Origin: Pseudomonas frederiksbergensis
GTDB taxonomy: Bacteria; Pseudomonadota; Gammaproteobacteria; Pseudomonadales; Pseudomonadaceae
Direction of reading: 5' to 3'
DNA length: 64,000 nt
Assembly (NCBI RefSeq): GCF_900105495.1
Contig: NZ_FNTF01000002.1
Location: forward strand, 2,517,501 to 2,581,500
In this document: positions 53,242 to 61,677 of the stretch, piece by piece
How the letters are laid out: every line of letters begins with the position of its first letter
How positions within the stretch are numbered: position 1 is the stretch's first letter
The notes under the pieces: generated by a model
Database searches by the model: none
Seen by the model: only the letters and a program-made list of their open reading frames with translations
Told to the model about the DNA's origin: nothing
Program-made: the position numbers and the translations under genes

Positions 53242-54357
53242 ATGAAGCGATTGGCCGGACTTTCCGCACTTGCCTTGATCATCTCCAGCACCAGTGGCTG
53301 TGGATGGGTCTGGGGCCCGGAAGGTTATTTCCGTGACCGCGGTAGCGATTACCTGGAAGCGCAACAGACTGCACCCATGCAACTGCCGCCGGATGTCAGC
53401 ACCGCCAAACGTCTGGATCCGCTGTTGCCGATCCCGCGCAACGTGGCCGATGACTCCGTCAAGGGCGAGTACATCGTTCCTCGTCCGCAGCCGTTGTCGG
53501 CAGCGGCTGACGCCAGCGCCTACTCGCTGCAAAAGACCGGTGATTCGCGTTGGATCGTCGCTCAGAACCCGCCGGCCGAAGCCTGGCCAGTGGCCGTGCA
53601 GTTCTTCCAGGACAACGGTTTCCGTCTGGACGAACAGCGTCCGCAAACCGGCGAATTCACCACCACCTGGCAGCATTCCGACGAGCTGTCCGCAGCGATG
53701 GCCAAGCGCCTGAGCGCAGCCGGTGTCGGCGCTGACAGCGAAACCCGCGTGCGGGTCCGCATCGAGCCAGGCGTGCAGCGCAACACCAGCGAAATCTACG
53801 TGGTCAGCGCCGAGCGTCCTGCCGGTAGCACCGCCGACGTGGCCTTCACCAACCGTTCGGTCAACACTGGCCTGGACGCGGCACTGGTCGACGACATGCT
53901 CGCGAGCATGAGTCGCACTTCGGAGAAGGGCGGTTCGGTCTCCATGCTGGCTTCGCGTGACGCCGATACGCCAAGTCGTGTCAGCCTGAGCGAAGACGGC
54001 AGCGGTAACCCTGTCCTGAACGTCGGCACCGACCTGGATCGTGCCTGGTCGAGCGTCGGTCGTGCGCTGGAACAGGGCGAGTGGCGCGTTGAAGACATCA
54101 ACCGCAGCCTGGGTCTCTACTACATCAACCTGGCCGAAAAAGCCGAGAAGAAGGACGAGAAGCCAGGTTTCTTCAGTGGTCTGTTCGGCAGCAAGCCGGA
54201 CAAGGAAGAAGTTGAAGCCCGTGCCGAGCGTTATCAGGTTCGCCTGAGCAAGGTTGGCGAAAACGTCCAGGTCACCGTAGAGAAAAACATCAACACCGTG
54301 GCGCCGGCAGATGTGGCGCGCAAGGTATTGAGCGTGATTCAGGACAATCTGGGCTGA
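53242..54357 (+). CDS. bamC: Outer-membrane protein assembly lipoprotein BamC
   Basis: A 371-residue lipoprotein with the lipobox STSGC (Cys20) at MKRLAGLSALALIISSTSGC. Two helix-grip domains follow (SAYSLQKTGDSRWIVAQNPPAEAWPVAVQFF and GNPVLNVGTDLDRAWSSVGRAL). It is an accessory subunit of the BAM outer-membrane protein insertion complex. It sits between dapA and an MBL hydrolase, the usual pseudomonad order. Confidence 0.93.
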   Translation: MKRLAGLSALALIISSTSGCGWVWGPEGYFRDRGSDYLEAQQTAPMQLPPDVSTAKRLDPLLPIPRNVADDSVKGEYIVPRPQPLSAAADASAYSLQKTGDSRWIVAQNPPAEAWPVAVQFFQDNGFRLDEQRPQTGEFTTTWQHSDELSAAMAKRLSAAGVGADSETRVRVRIEPGVQRNTSEIYVVSAERPAGSTADVAFTNRSVNTGLDAALVDDMLASMSRTSEKGGSVSMLASRDADTPSRVSLSEDGSGNPVLNVGTDLDRAWSSVGRALEQGEWRVEDINRSLGLYYINLAEKAEKKDEKPGFFSGLFGSKPDKEEVEARAERYQVRLSKVGENVQVTVEKNINTVAPADVARKVLSVIQDNLG

Positions 54358-54361
54358 TCAC

Positions 54362-55120
54362 ATGCGTTTTGCCGTTCTCGGCAGCGGTAGCCAAGGGAAC
54401 GGCACGCTGATAGCCAGCGCTGACACGTATGTGCTGGTGGATTGTGGTTTCTCCCTGCGGGAAACCGAAAAACGCCTGCTGCGCCTGGGTGTGAACCCTG
54501 CGCAGCTGAGCGCGATACTCGTGACCCACGAACATGCCGACCACGTGCATGGCGTGGGTTTGCTGTCTCGGCGCTACAATCTGCCTGTCTACCTCAGTCG
54601 CGGTACCCTGCGCGGGATGCGCAAACCCATAGAACCGGCTGGCCTACTGGCCGGCGGCGAGCAACTGCAGATCGGCGCACTGAGCATCGGCGTCATTGCC
54701 GTGGCCCATGATGCACAGGAACCGACGCAATACGTCTTCAGTGACGGTGAGCGGCGTTTCGGCCTGTTGACCGACCTGGGCTCGTATTGCAACAAGGTGC
54801 TGGACGGTTATCGGGACCTCGATGCGTTGATGATCGAGTCCAACCATTGCCGTGACATGCTGGCTCGCGGTCATTACCCGTACTTTCTCAAGCAGCGGGT
54901 AGGCGGTGAACTGGGGCATTTGAACAACCATCAGGCGGCATTCCTGGTGTCCGAGTTGGGCTGGCAAGGCCTGCAACACCTGGTCCTGGCCCATCTGAGC
55001 AGCAAGAACAACCTGCCGCAGCTGGCCCGGCAATGTTTTGTCGACACCCTCGGGTGCGACCCGGACTGGCTGCAACTGGCCGATCAAGATTCAGGGCTCG
55101 ACTGGCGACACATCGCCTAG
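54362..55120 (+). CDS. Metallo-beta-lactamase-fold hydrolase (YycJ-like)
   Basis: A 252-residue MBL-fold hydrolase. The metal motif is VTHEHADHVHG near residue 60, with downstream Asp in LLTDLGSY and His in MIESNHCRDM. It belongs to the YycJ/WalJ-like group of probable nucleases or phosphoesterases. It starts 4 bases after bamC and precedes purC. Substrate unknown. Confidence 0.88.
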   Translation: MRFAVLGSGSQGNGTLIASADTYVLVDCGFSLRETEKRLLRLGVNPAQLSAILVTHEHADHVHGVGLLSRRYNLPVYLSRGTLRGMRKPIEPAGLLAGGEQLQIGALSIGVIAVAHDAQEPTQYVFSDGERRFGLLTDLGSYCNKVLDGYRDLDALMIESNHCRDMLARGHYPYFLKQRVGGELGHLNNHQAAFLVSELGWQGLQHLVLAHLSSKNNLPQLARQCFVDTLGCDPDWLQLADQDSGLDWRHIA

Positions 55121-55148
55121 CCCACCTACTTAGCAAGCGGAGCCCATC

Positions 55149-55862
55149 ATGGAAAAACGTGAAGAACTCTACCGCGGCAAAGCCAAATCGGTTTTCAAGA
55201 CCGACGACGCTGACCGCTTGATCCTGCTGTTTCGCAACGACACTTCGGCGTTCGACGGCAAGCGCATCGAGCAGCTCGACCGCAAAGGCATGGTGAACAA
55301 CAAGTTCAACGCCTTCATCATGCAGAAACTCGAAGCAGCCGGCGTGCCGACCCAATTCGACAAACTGCTGGGCGACAATGAATGCCTGGTGAAGAAGCTC
55401 GACATGATCCCGGTCGAGTGCGTCGTGCGTAACTACGCCGCCGGCAGCCTGGTCAAGCGCCTGGGCGTTGAAGAGGGCATGAAGCTCAACCCTTACACCT
55501 TCGAACTGTTCCTGAAGGACGACGCCAAGGGCGACCCGTTCATCAACGAATCCCACGTCGTGGCTTTCGGTTGGGGCACCGCCGAGCAACTGGTTCGCAT
55601 GAAAGAACTGTCGCTCAAGGTCAACGAAGTCCTGAGCAAACTGTTCGACGACGCCGGCCTGCTGCTGGTCGACTTCAAACTGGAATTCGGCGTGTTCTCC
55701 GACGGCTCCATCGTCCTGGGCGACGAATTCAGCCCGGACGGCTGCCGCCTGTGGGACAAGGCCACCGGCAAGAAAATGGACAAGGACCGCTTCCGTCAGG
55801 GCCTCGGTGACGTCATCGAAGCGTACGAAGAAGTCGCCAATCGTCTGGGCGTACCGCTTTAA
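55149..55862 (+). CDS. purC: SAICAR synthetase
   Basis: A 237-residue enzyme of purine synthesis that joins CAIR and aspartate with ATP. It begins [18 protein letters not shown], with [14 protein letters not shown] and [15 protein letters not shown] as hallmarks. It is the last gene of the dapA-bamC block and is followed by tRNA-Ser. Confidence 0.97.
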   Translation: MEKREELYRGKAKSVFKTDDADRLILLFRNDTSAFDGKRIEQLDRKGMVNNKFNAFIMQKLEAAGVPTQFDKLLGDNECLVKKLDMIPVECVVRNYAAGSLVKRLGVEEGMKLNPYTFELFLKDDAKGDPFINESHVVAFGWGTAEQLVRMKELSLKVNEVLSKLFDDAGLLLVDFKLEFGVFSDGSIVLGDEFSPDGCRLWDKATGKKMDKDRFRQGLGDVIEAYEEVANRLGVPL

Positions 55863-55929
55863 TCGACGCAAGCATCTGATAGCACGGAAAAATTTCGCTT
55901 AGGGGGTTCGCTTCCGGCAAAAGTGTTGT

Positions 55930-55945
55930 TATGATGCGCGCCGTT
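55930..55945 (+). promoter_or_regulatory. Promoter -10 and GC-rich discriminator of tRNA-Ser
   Basis: TATGAT at 55930-55935 is followed by GCGCGCC, a G+C-rich discriminator typical of stringently controlled stable-RNA promoters. The -35 around 55907 is weak. Transcription would begin a few bases before the tRNA at 55946. Confidence 0.5.
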
Positions 55946-56035
55946 GGAGAGATGCCAGAGTGGCCGAATGGGACGGATTCGAAATCCGTTGTACCTTCAC
56001 CGGTACCTAGGGTTCGAATCCCTATCTCTCCGCCA
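55946..56035 (+). tRNA. tRNA-Ser (anticodon CGA)
   Basis: A 90-nt tRNA with a long variable arm and encoded CCA. The acceptor stem is GGAGAGA/TCTCTCC, and the anticodon loop TTCGAAA gives CGA. It reads UCG codons. Its 3' end forms the left boundary of an insert and is repeated at 59492. Confidence 0.96.
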
Positions 56036-56040
56036 TTATT
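56019..56040. repeat. attL-like direct repeat (tRNA 3' end)
   Basis: 22 bases shared exactly with 59492-59513. It includes the 3' part of the T-arm, the acceptor strand, CCA and seven bases beyond (TTATT-type tail). Confidence 0.85.
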
Positions 56041-56087
56041 AAAAAACCTTTGTAAATCAATGAGTTGCGAAGGTTAAGAAACAGTGA

Positions 56088-56109
56088 TTTGTAGCAGTAG
56101 TTTGCAGCA
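56088..56109. repeat. Left arm-like repeats (TTTGTAGCA, TTTGCAGCA)
   Basis: Two 9-bp copies at 13-base spacing, 48 bases inside the left repeat. The same motif occurs twice with the same spacing near the right end at 59414-59435. This spacing and placement resemble arm-type binding sites of tyrosine recombinases. Confidence 0.65.
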
Positions 56110-56291
56110 ATTTTTTGCCAAACTGCAGCGACCAAATCGCTGTTTTTTTTCGTCTGTATTTTCTGATTGAGCGATCAAGTCCTACCGCTACGTCTCATTG
56201 GCTAGCACCCTGTGTGACCGCCTATGGTGCGAAACAGTGGGGGTTCGCCTCGCTTTGCATAGCACGCGAGCGATTGTGCATTAAAAGCCCC

Positions 56292-56323
56292 CTCTGCGGC
56301 TCTGCGGCTCTGCGGCTCTGCAG
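56292..56323. repeat. Four tandem 8-bp repeats (CTCTGCGG)
   Basis: Three exact copies and one with a single change (CTCTGCAG). It lies in the non-coding left part of the insert. Confidence 0.8.
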
Positions 56324-56408
56324 GAAAAGATCAACCAAAGGAGGGTTGATTTGCTTCGGTGGCACGGTGAGTATGAGCAGCAAATAGCCGTCATCTCAGG
56401 AGGTCGCG

Positions 56409-57482
56409 ATGCCGCTACAAACAAGGAATGTCTTCGTAGATACAGAGTTTTTTGTGAAGGCTGGTTTGGATTTCTCATCCAAGATCTTAGAGTCTTTCAA
56501 AGATATTTGTAGTGATGGTGAGCTAAATCACATCACCAGCACGATAGTTATCCGAGAAGTAAAACGTAAAATAAGTGAGCACATTGGAGATGCTATCAAT
56601 GGAGTGAATGCATTTCGCCGTAAAGCGAAAATCCTGACGAATTCTAATGACGATATCATTAAAAATTTATTTGTGCCTTTCGATCAAAAAGAAATAGAAA
56701 ACCATGCAATTCAAGTTTTCGATGAGTTTCTCGATGATTCAAATACTACTATTGTTGATTTAAGCAAAGTAGATGGAAACGAAATTGTCGAGATGTACTT
56801 TGATCAAAAACCACCATTTCAAGGTGGAAAGAAAAAAAATGAATTTCCTGACGCGTTTACCCTTTTGGCTGTTCGTGGTGCTTTGAAGGGTCACGAAGAA
56901 ATATATGTTGTTTCCGAAGATAAGGACTTGATTACTTTCTGCGAAGAAAACCCCCGATTCATCCAAGTCGACAGCCTAAGCAAACTTCTCGACCTTTATA
57001 ACGCCCATGATGAAGATCGTTCGAAATTCATCAAAGAATATATCGAAGAGCATGAGGCAGATATTAAGCAGAGTATAAAATCTCAAATTGAAGATGCCGA
57101 TGCTTATAACTCGTCAACGTGGGAAGATGCGGAGGTAGATGAGTTCTCAATTCTCGGTGTTGGAGATTTTGAGCCATCTATCATCCATATTGACGATGAG
57201 AACTGTCAAATCGTTTGCGATGTTGAGGTGCACTACCGTGTGTCTGTTACGGGACCTGACTACGCAAATGGTCGATATGACAGAGAAGATGATGTCATAT
57301 ACACCTTTGAAGATACGACTCAGGTAGATGAAGGAAAGCTAGAGTTTACGGTTGAGATCGACCTTTCGTATGAGGTGGATGATGGAGAGTTTACAATTCA
57401 AGATATGGACATAAGCGTTCAAGGTCTATCGGGCGGGATTGAATTCTCAGTAGAGGAAACTCCTTACGAGGACTACAGGTAA
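56409..57482 (+). CDS. PIN-domain protein (DUF4935-type) in the tRNA-Ser insert
   Basis: A 357-residue protein. Residues 1-190 form a PIN ribonuclease-type domain with the expected four acidic positions: Asp11 (VFVDTEFF), Glu50 (IVIREVKRKI), Asp148 (NEFPDAFTLLAV) and Asp171/Asp173 (VVSEDKDLITFC). Residues about 235-357 form a separate acidic beta-rich domain (IVCDVEVHYRVSVTG, LEFTVEIDLSYEVDD). It has AGGAGG upstream of the ATG. AT-rich codon use differs from the flanking genes. PIN proteins act as toxins or defence nucleases; no antitoxin-like gene lies beside it. Confidence 0.8.
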   Translation: MPLQTRNVFVDTEFFVKAGLDFSSKILESFKDICSDGELNHITSTIVIREVKRKISEHIGDAINGVNAFRRKAKILTNSNDDIIKNLFVPFDQKEIENHAIQVFDEFLDDSNTTIVDLSKVDGNEIVEMYFDQKPPFQGGKKKNEFPDAFTLLAVRGALKGHEEIYVVSEDKDLITFCEENPRFIQVDSLSKLLDLYNAHDEDRSKFIKEYIEEHEADIKQSIKSQIEDADAYNSSTWEDAEVDEFSILGVGDFEPSIIHIDDENCQIVCDVEVHYRVSVTGPDYANGRYDREDDVIYTFEDTTQVDEGKLEFTVEIDLSYEVDDGEFTIQDMDISVQGLSGGIEFSVEETPYEDYR

Positions 57483-57608
57483 TCGCCTGCGGTAATTCTC
57501 CGTCAATTTTAGAGTGTAAGGCCGCAAATGCGGATTTTTCTGGTGTTCGCTTCGCTTTTCCGGTGATCTGTTCACTGGATTAACGATAAATTGCTCAAGG
57601 ATTAGACG

Positions 57609-58613
57609 ATGCTACAAAGCTATGCTTTCCGTAATCGGGACGGCCTATTAGGAATCTTTCAAAAAGAAGGCAACGTAGTTCATCTGTATGTAGATAGTCA
57701 GTTCTATACATACGATTGCCGAGATTGGAAGGAATGGACTCAACAAGCTTCAAGTGATTACGATAAAAGATTTGCGGGTGGGGATATTTTAAAACCAACG
57801 GAAAAATCAATTTATTTTTATTTGCTTCGGTTTTGCGAAAGTATTAACATTGACGTGCTCGACTTGGTTGAAGTGGCGAATCCCGGATTTTTCTTCTCTC
57901 GAATCAGCAGAGGAAATTTTCAATTTAACTACGTAGGGGATAGCTACTACCAAGAAATTAGAGCCTACCAAGCGATTCAGGATTCATTAGATTCACTTCT
58001 CTACGTTGTTGAACCATCGGTTACAAATTTTGAATCTTACGGCCATAAGATACGCGAGCTTTTGATTTTGGCATGTACTGAGGTCGAATACCTTTTGCTC
58101 AGGGTATTGATGGAAAACGGGTATCCCCAACAAAAATCCTATAAAACGACCGACTACATCCATTGCTTACCAATACTCAAGCTAAATGAATACAAGGTTG
58201 TATTGGGTCAATATCCGAATTTAAAGATTTTCCAGCCATTTGCTAACTGGAACAATCAATCACCAACGCAGACGCTTGAATGGTATGACGCGTATAACTC
58301 AGTGAAACACAATCGAGGCGGAAGCCTGAAAAATGCAAATTTCAAAAATTTGCTTGATGCGATTGCCGCTATTCATATTTTGCTAGAAGCTCAATATGGA
58401 AAAAATGTCTTCCACAAATGGACTCAGTACAAGGAAGCCAAAAGCGTCTTCGAGAGTGTTTCTCGGCCGGAATGGAACCCTGCAGAAATCTCTGTACCTA
58501 TATTTGAGGGGTACGAGATAAAGACTAATTGGATCGGTGCTTTGCAGTATTTTGCGAGTAATCCGATTTCTAGCAAATCGCCGAAACCGAAATGCATAAC
58601 GTGTGGTAAATAA
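57609..58613 (+). CDS. Unknown protein, possibly HEPN-like, in the tRNA-Ser insert
   Basis: A 334-residue protein with no confident family. The central and C-terminal half is helical. It has KIRELLILACTEVEYLLLRVL at 148-168 and DAYNSVKHNRGGSL at 227-240; a NxxKHxR motif of this kind is frequent in HEPN-type domains of defence proteins. It ends CITCGK, a Cys pair without a clear partner. It follows the PIN gene by 126 bases on the same strand, so the two may form one unit. AT-rich like its neighbour. Confidence 0.65.
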   Translation: MLQSYAFRNRDGLLGIFQKEGNVVHLYVDSQFYTYDCRDWKEWTQQASSDYDKRFAGGDILKPTEKSIYFYLLRFCESINIDVLDLVEVANPGFFFSRISRGNFQFNYVGDSYYQEIRAYQAIQDSLDSLLYVVEPSVTNFESYGHKIRELLILACTEVEYLLLRVLMENGYPQQKSYKTTDYIHCLPILKLNEYKVVLGQYPNLKIFQPFANWNNQSPTQTLEWYDAYNSVKHNRGGSLKNANFKNLLDAIAAIHILLEAQYGKNVFHKWTQYKEAKSVFESVSRPEWNPAEISVPIFEGYEIKTNWIGALQYFASNPISSKSPKPKCITCGK

Positions 58614-58820
58614 ATTGATGAATAGAAGCCGATTTTCCCGGTTGCGACACGCCCGGCAAACGGTGCGTTTTTAGATCGAGGTGGTTTTGAGTGCTGGGAC
58701 TTGTACCAGCGCATAAAATCGCCGGATACGCGGCGTATGACACTGCAACCGTAGGATTGGGTAGAATCAACGAATGGTGCCACTGCTGGGCCACCACTCA
58801 ACGATCTCTAAGGATGGCGA

Positions 58821-59264
58821 ATGAAAAAAATAATTTTTATGCTGGTTGCTGGATTGCTGCTGAGTGGCTGCGTCACGCAAAAGCCACCGCTTTCAGACGA
58901 TCAGTACACTGCGTTCGCAACATTGCTTACAGGCATCCATAAGTGCGTTGTGACTGGCTATGTTACGCCAGAGGTTGGTGCCCGAGCCCAATCATATGCA
59001 GAAGGGAATTTGAACACCTACCAATTCAATTTTGAAGTTTTGAAAAGCCGCGTTAGCCGTGTAGCTGATACCGTTAATCCATCGCAAGGCGATTGCAACA
59101 CACTAGCAATGCAGGTTGCTCAGAGAAAAAATCAAATAGATGCAAATAATGAGCAGGTTGCTCGCGAGGCTCAGACATGGAAAGACTTGAGCGACTCTCA
59201 AAATCAAAACAAAACAACATACTGCAATAAAATTGGGACACAGACTATTTGTAATTCTTATTGA
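58821..59264 (+). CDS. Small lipoprotein in the tRNA-Ser insert
   Basis: A 147-residue protein with a lipobox LLLSGC (Cys17) after MKKIIFMLVAGL. The mature part is helical and polar (QVAQRKNQIDANNEQVAREA) with Cys at four or more positions, some near the C-terminus (TYCNKIGTQTICNSY). It has no recognised family. AAGGATG precedes the ATG. It may be an envelope-located partner of the preceding genes or an unrelated passenger. Confidence 0.75.
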   Translation: MKKIIFMLVAGLLLSGCVTQKPPLSDDQYTAFATLLTGIHKCVVTGYVTPEVGARAQSYAEGNLNTYQFNFEVLKSRVSRVADTVNPSQGDCNTLAMQVAQRKNQIDANNEQVAREAQTWKDLSDSQNQNKTTYCNKIGTQTICNSY

Positions 59265-59413
59265 TTTTTAGCGGGCGGCGGCTCGCCTACGGTTCAGGAT
59301 GTGCCGAACGTCTTTAGGGATGACCAGACGCACATGAAAGGTGCCTGAACGCAGTATCAAATTGATGCCATGTCATTACTCTACTAGAGGGCTGATGCCC
59401 GGATCATAAGATT

Positions 59414-59435
59414 TTTGTAGCAAGTTTTTGTAGCA
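59414..59435. repeat. Right arm-like repeats (TTTGTAGCA twice)
   Basis: Two exact 9-bp copies at 13-base spacing, 57 bases inside the right repeat. They match the left pair at 56088-56109 in motif, spacing and orientation. Confidence 0.65.
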
Positions 59436-59491
59436 AAATTCTCTGGAAGGCTAGAAAGCCCCGTATTTGCTGGGTTAAATAGTCGGATTAG

Positions 59492-59513
59492 TCCCTATCT
59501 CTCCGCCATTATT
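59492..59513. repeat. attR-like direct repeat of the tRNA-Ser 3' end
   Basis: 22 bases identical to 56019-56040. It is not a functional tRNA, since only the 3' quarter is present. Confidence 0.85.
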
Positions 59514-59523
59514 GAATAAGACT

Positions 59524-59559
59524 AAGCCCCTGAAATTGTTAAAGATTTCAGGGGCTTTT
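59524..59559 (+). terminator. Strong terminator, probably the original tRNA-Ser terminator
   Basis: A 12-bp stem (AGCCCCTGAAAT/ATTTCAGGGGCT) with an 8-base loop is followed by TTTTT. It lies just right of the attR-like repeat, about 10 bases from it, whereas no hairpin follows the tRNA itself. This fits displacement by the insert. It also faces the convergent MFS gene. Confidence 0.85.
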
Positions 59560-59594
59560 TCGTTTCTGGCGTTTCGTTCAGGTATTGCTCTTTG

Positions 59595-60842
59595 CTATCG
59601 AACCTGAACTCTCGCCTTGATCACCCACAATCCCAACAAAGTCAGAACAGCAAAGCCGCCACCCATCAGGAAAGTGGCTTGGAAGCCTATCGTGTCCCAC
59701 AGCGCTCCAGCGATGACGCTGGCCAGCAGCAAGGCCAACCCGGTTAACAGATTGAACATGCCAAATGCCGTCCCGCGCAGTTCAGCCGGTGCGCAATCGG
59801 CGATCAGGGCGGCGAATATTCCTTGGGTAAACCCCATGTGCAGGCCCCATAGAACGACGCCGACGATCAGGCCTTCGATACCCGGCGCGAACGCCAGGGT
59901 CAGGTCGGCAGCAATCAGCAAAATCAGACCTGCGCCGAGCACCGCCACGCGGCTGACACGATCAGACAAGGCCCCGGCGGGATAGGCTGACAGTGAGTAG
60001 GCCACTCCCATCAGAACAAGCACCGCTGGCGCCCACATCGGCGCGAGCCCGACGGCCTGGCCGCGCAGTATCAGAAAGGCTTCGCTGAAACGGGCCAAGG
60101 TGAACACCGCAGCAACACCCACCACCCACCAGTAGCCAGCGCCCAGTCGGGCTAATTCCCGCCGACTCAAAGGCGCACGCACCCGACGCGTTCCTTCCGC
60201 TTGTTTGGGCTCGTGAACGAACACCAGCAGCACTGCGACGGCAAGGAAGGCCGGAATGACGGCGACCCAGAACACAGTCTGGAAGTGGTTCGCGGTCAGC
60301 CACATCAATCCGATCGCCAGCAACGGACCCAGGAATGCACCCACGGTATCCAGAGTTTGCCGCAGGCCGAAAGCTGCCCCCCGTATCGCCGGCGGTGTGA
60401 TGTCGGCCACCAATGCATCGCGCGGGGCGCCGCGAATACCTTTGCCAATGCGGTCGATAAAGCGAGCCCCGATCAGCCAGTCCAGCGAGCTCGCCAAAGG
60501 AAAGATCGGTTTGGACAGTGCCCCCAGCCCATAGCCCAACGCTGCGAGCAGCTTGCGCTTGCCCAATCGATCACTGAGCGCCCCGGAGAATACCTTGGTG
60601 ATCGAGGCCGTAGCCTCGGCAATACCTTCAATGAGACCCACCGCCAAAACGGAGGTCCCGAGCACGGTAACCATATAGAGCGGCAGCAAGGCATGGATCA
60701 TCTCTGAGGAGATATCCATCAGCATCGAGACGAAGCCTAGCGCCCAGATGCCGCCAGGCATGGTACGCCAGGCATTGGCGGTTGACGTCTTCTCGACTGG
60801 CGCAGTAACCGAAGTGCCATCCGACTTGTCCGTGGTTTTCAT
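59595..60842 (-). CDS. MFS transporter
   Basis: A 415-residue protein with 12 predicted helices. The MFS motif A is GALSDRLGKRKLLAALGYGLG, and FIDRIGKGIRGAPRDALVADI is a feature of the group of DHA1-like or arabinose-efflux-type exporters. The ATG at 60842 is preferred to an ATG three bases earlier because GAGG is better spaced. Substrate unknown. Confidence 0.9.
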   Translation of the reverse strand: MKTTDKSDGTSVTAPVEKTSTANAWRTMPGGIWALGFVSMLMDISSEMIHALLPLYMVTVLGTSVLAVGLIEGIAEATASITKVFSGALSDRLGKRKLLAALGYGLGALSKPIFPLASSLDWLIGARFIDRIGKGIRGAPRDALVADITPPAIRGAAFGLRQTLDTVGAFLGPLLAIGLMWLTANHFQTVFWVAVIPAFLAVAVLLVFVHEPKQAEGTRRVRAPLSRRELARLGAGYWWVVGVAAVFTLARFSEAFLILRGQAVGLAPMWAPAVLVLMGVAYSLSAYPAGALSDRVSRVAVLGAGLILLIAADLTLAFAPGIEGLIVGVVLWGLHMGFTQGIFAALIADCAPAELRGTAFGMFNLLTGLALLLASVIAGALWDTIGFQATFLMGGGFAVLTLLGLWVIKARVQVR

Positions 60843-61059
60843 CATGAGCCTCGTAAGTCTGTTTGGCATAAGCATCTGATAGCGCGTCGCACCTCCGCAG
60901 CCGCGTTGCCGCTAACTCCGCCAAGATACGCTGGATCGATGAGTGATTTCGATCAGACAGTTGCGCCGATCTCACATCAGCATTTTCTGGTTTTCGGTGT
61001 AACTCTGGTCATTAGCTATCATGCAATACAGGGCAAATCACCGGATGTCGGGGGGATGC

Positions 61060-61386
61060 ATGAACAGATGGCGACGGTTTTGGGTGTTTGTGAAGCTGGT
61101 GGCCGCATTCACGGCATGCCTGACCGTTGCCGTTCAGGCTTTTAGCTACATGTTGGAAAGCCCCGATGCAGCGCAGGTGCACCCTTTGAGCATTTTGGTG
61201 GTTGGACTGATCTTTGGCTTCATCACCTATGGAATCCTTTCACTGATTGAAAGGGCTGTGCGGGGTTTACTGCCCCATCCTCAGCCGGCTCAGCCTGAAG
61301 CAGAATTTAAAGAAGTTGACGTGCTGATGGAAGAACAACCTTTGGCCTTGTCAGCTGACGATTCTTCCCAACAGAAGAATCAGTGA
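61060..61386 (+). CDS. Small membrane protein of unknown function
   Basis: A 108-residue protein from the ATG at 61060 with a G-run ribosome-binding site upstream. It has two hydrophobic helices (FWVFVKLVAAFTACLTVAVQAF and ILVVGLIFGFITYGILSLIE) and an acidic tail. I recognise no family. Confidence 0.65.
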   Translation: MNRWRRFWVFVKLVAAFTACLTVAVQAFSYMLESPDAAQVHPLSILVVGLIFGFITYGILSLIERAVRGLLPHPQPAQPEAEFKEVDVLMEEQPLALSADDSSQQKNQ

Positions 61387-61677
61387 GCAGTCTGTAAGGC
61401 ATGTATTACCGGGCGATCATCAAAGGTTCGAATCAGTGTTTTTTGCGTCGGACCGAACAGCATCGCAGCGTAAGAAAAATATGCCTTTTCAAGGGAAAAG
61501 TTACTCAGCGCAGTCACCCGATTTACCGTTCCCCGAATCTATTGGTTGTCCCATCAATCAAGGCTGTATCTGCGAAACATCCCCTGACATTGAAAGACCC
61601 TGCTGCAAAAAAACCTCATCTACTCTCGTTTCGCAGATCACTGATCTGCCGTCATCAGCAATCGCAAGGAGCGAGCA

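Larger units (their letters stand above)
56036..56408. other. 373-bp non-coding left end of the insert
   Basis: No convincing gene; the open frame at 56115-56387 has repeat-derived low-quality sequence. Notable parts are the arm-like repeats at 56088-56109 and the 8-bp tandem repeats at 56292-56323. The ribosome-binding site of the PIN gene (AGGAGG) is at its right end. Confidence 0.5.
56019..59513. mobile_element. 3.5-kb insert at tRNA-Ser, flanked by att-like repeats, without integrase
   Basis: The last 22 bases of the tRNA 3' region (56019-56040) recur exactly at 59492-59513. The enclosed DNA is visibly AT-richer than its neighbours and holds three genes unlike the surrounding core genome. 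No integrase, excisionase or transposase is visible. Directly after the right repeat lies a strong terminator that would fit the tRNA's original one. Together this reads as an integrated element lacking its own recombinase: either decayed or mobilised in trans (a CIME-like element). Confidence 0.85.
59265..59594. other. 330-bp right end of the insert and tRNA terminator region
   Basis: No gene is supported. It holds the right arm-like repeats, the attR-like repeat at 59492-59513, and the terminator at 59524-59559. Confidence 0.6.

Noticed and set aside
56115..56387. 90-codon frame in the left end of the insert
   Set aside because: It runs through the 8-bp tandem repeats, has Cys/Arg-rich unlikely composition and no ribosome-binding site.
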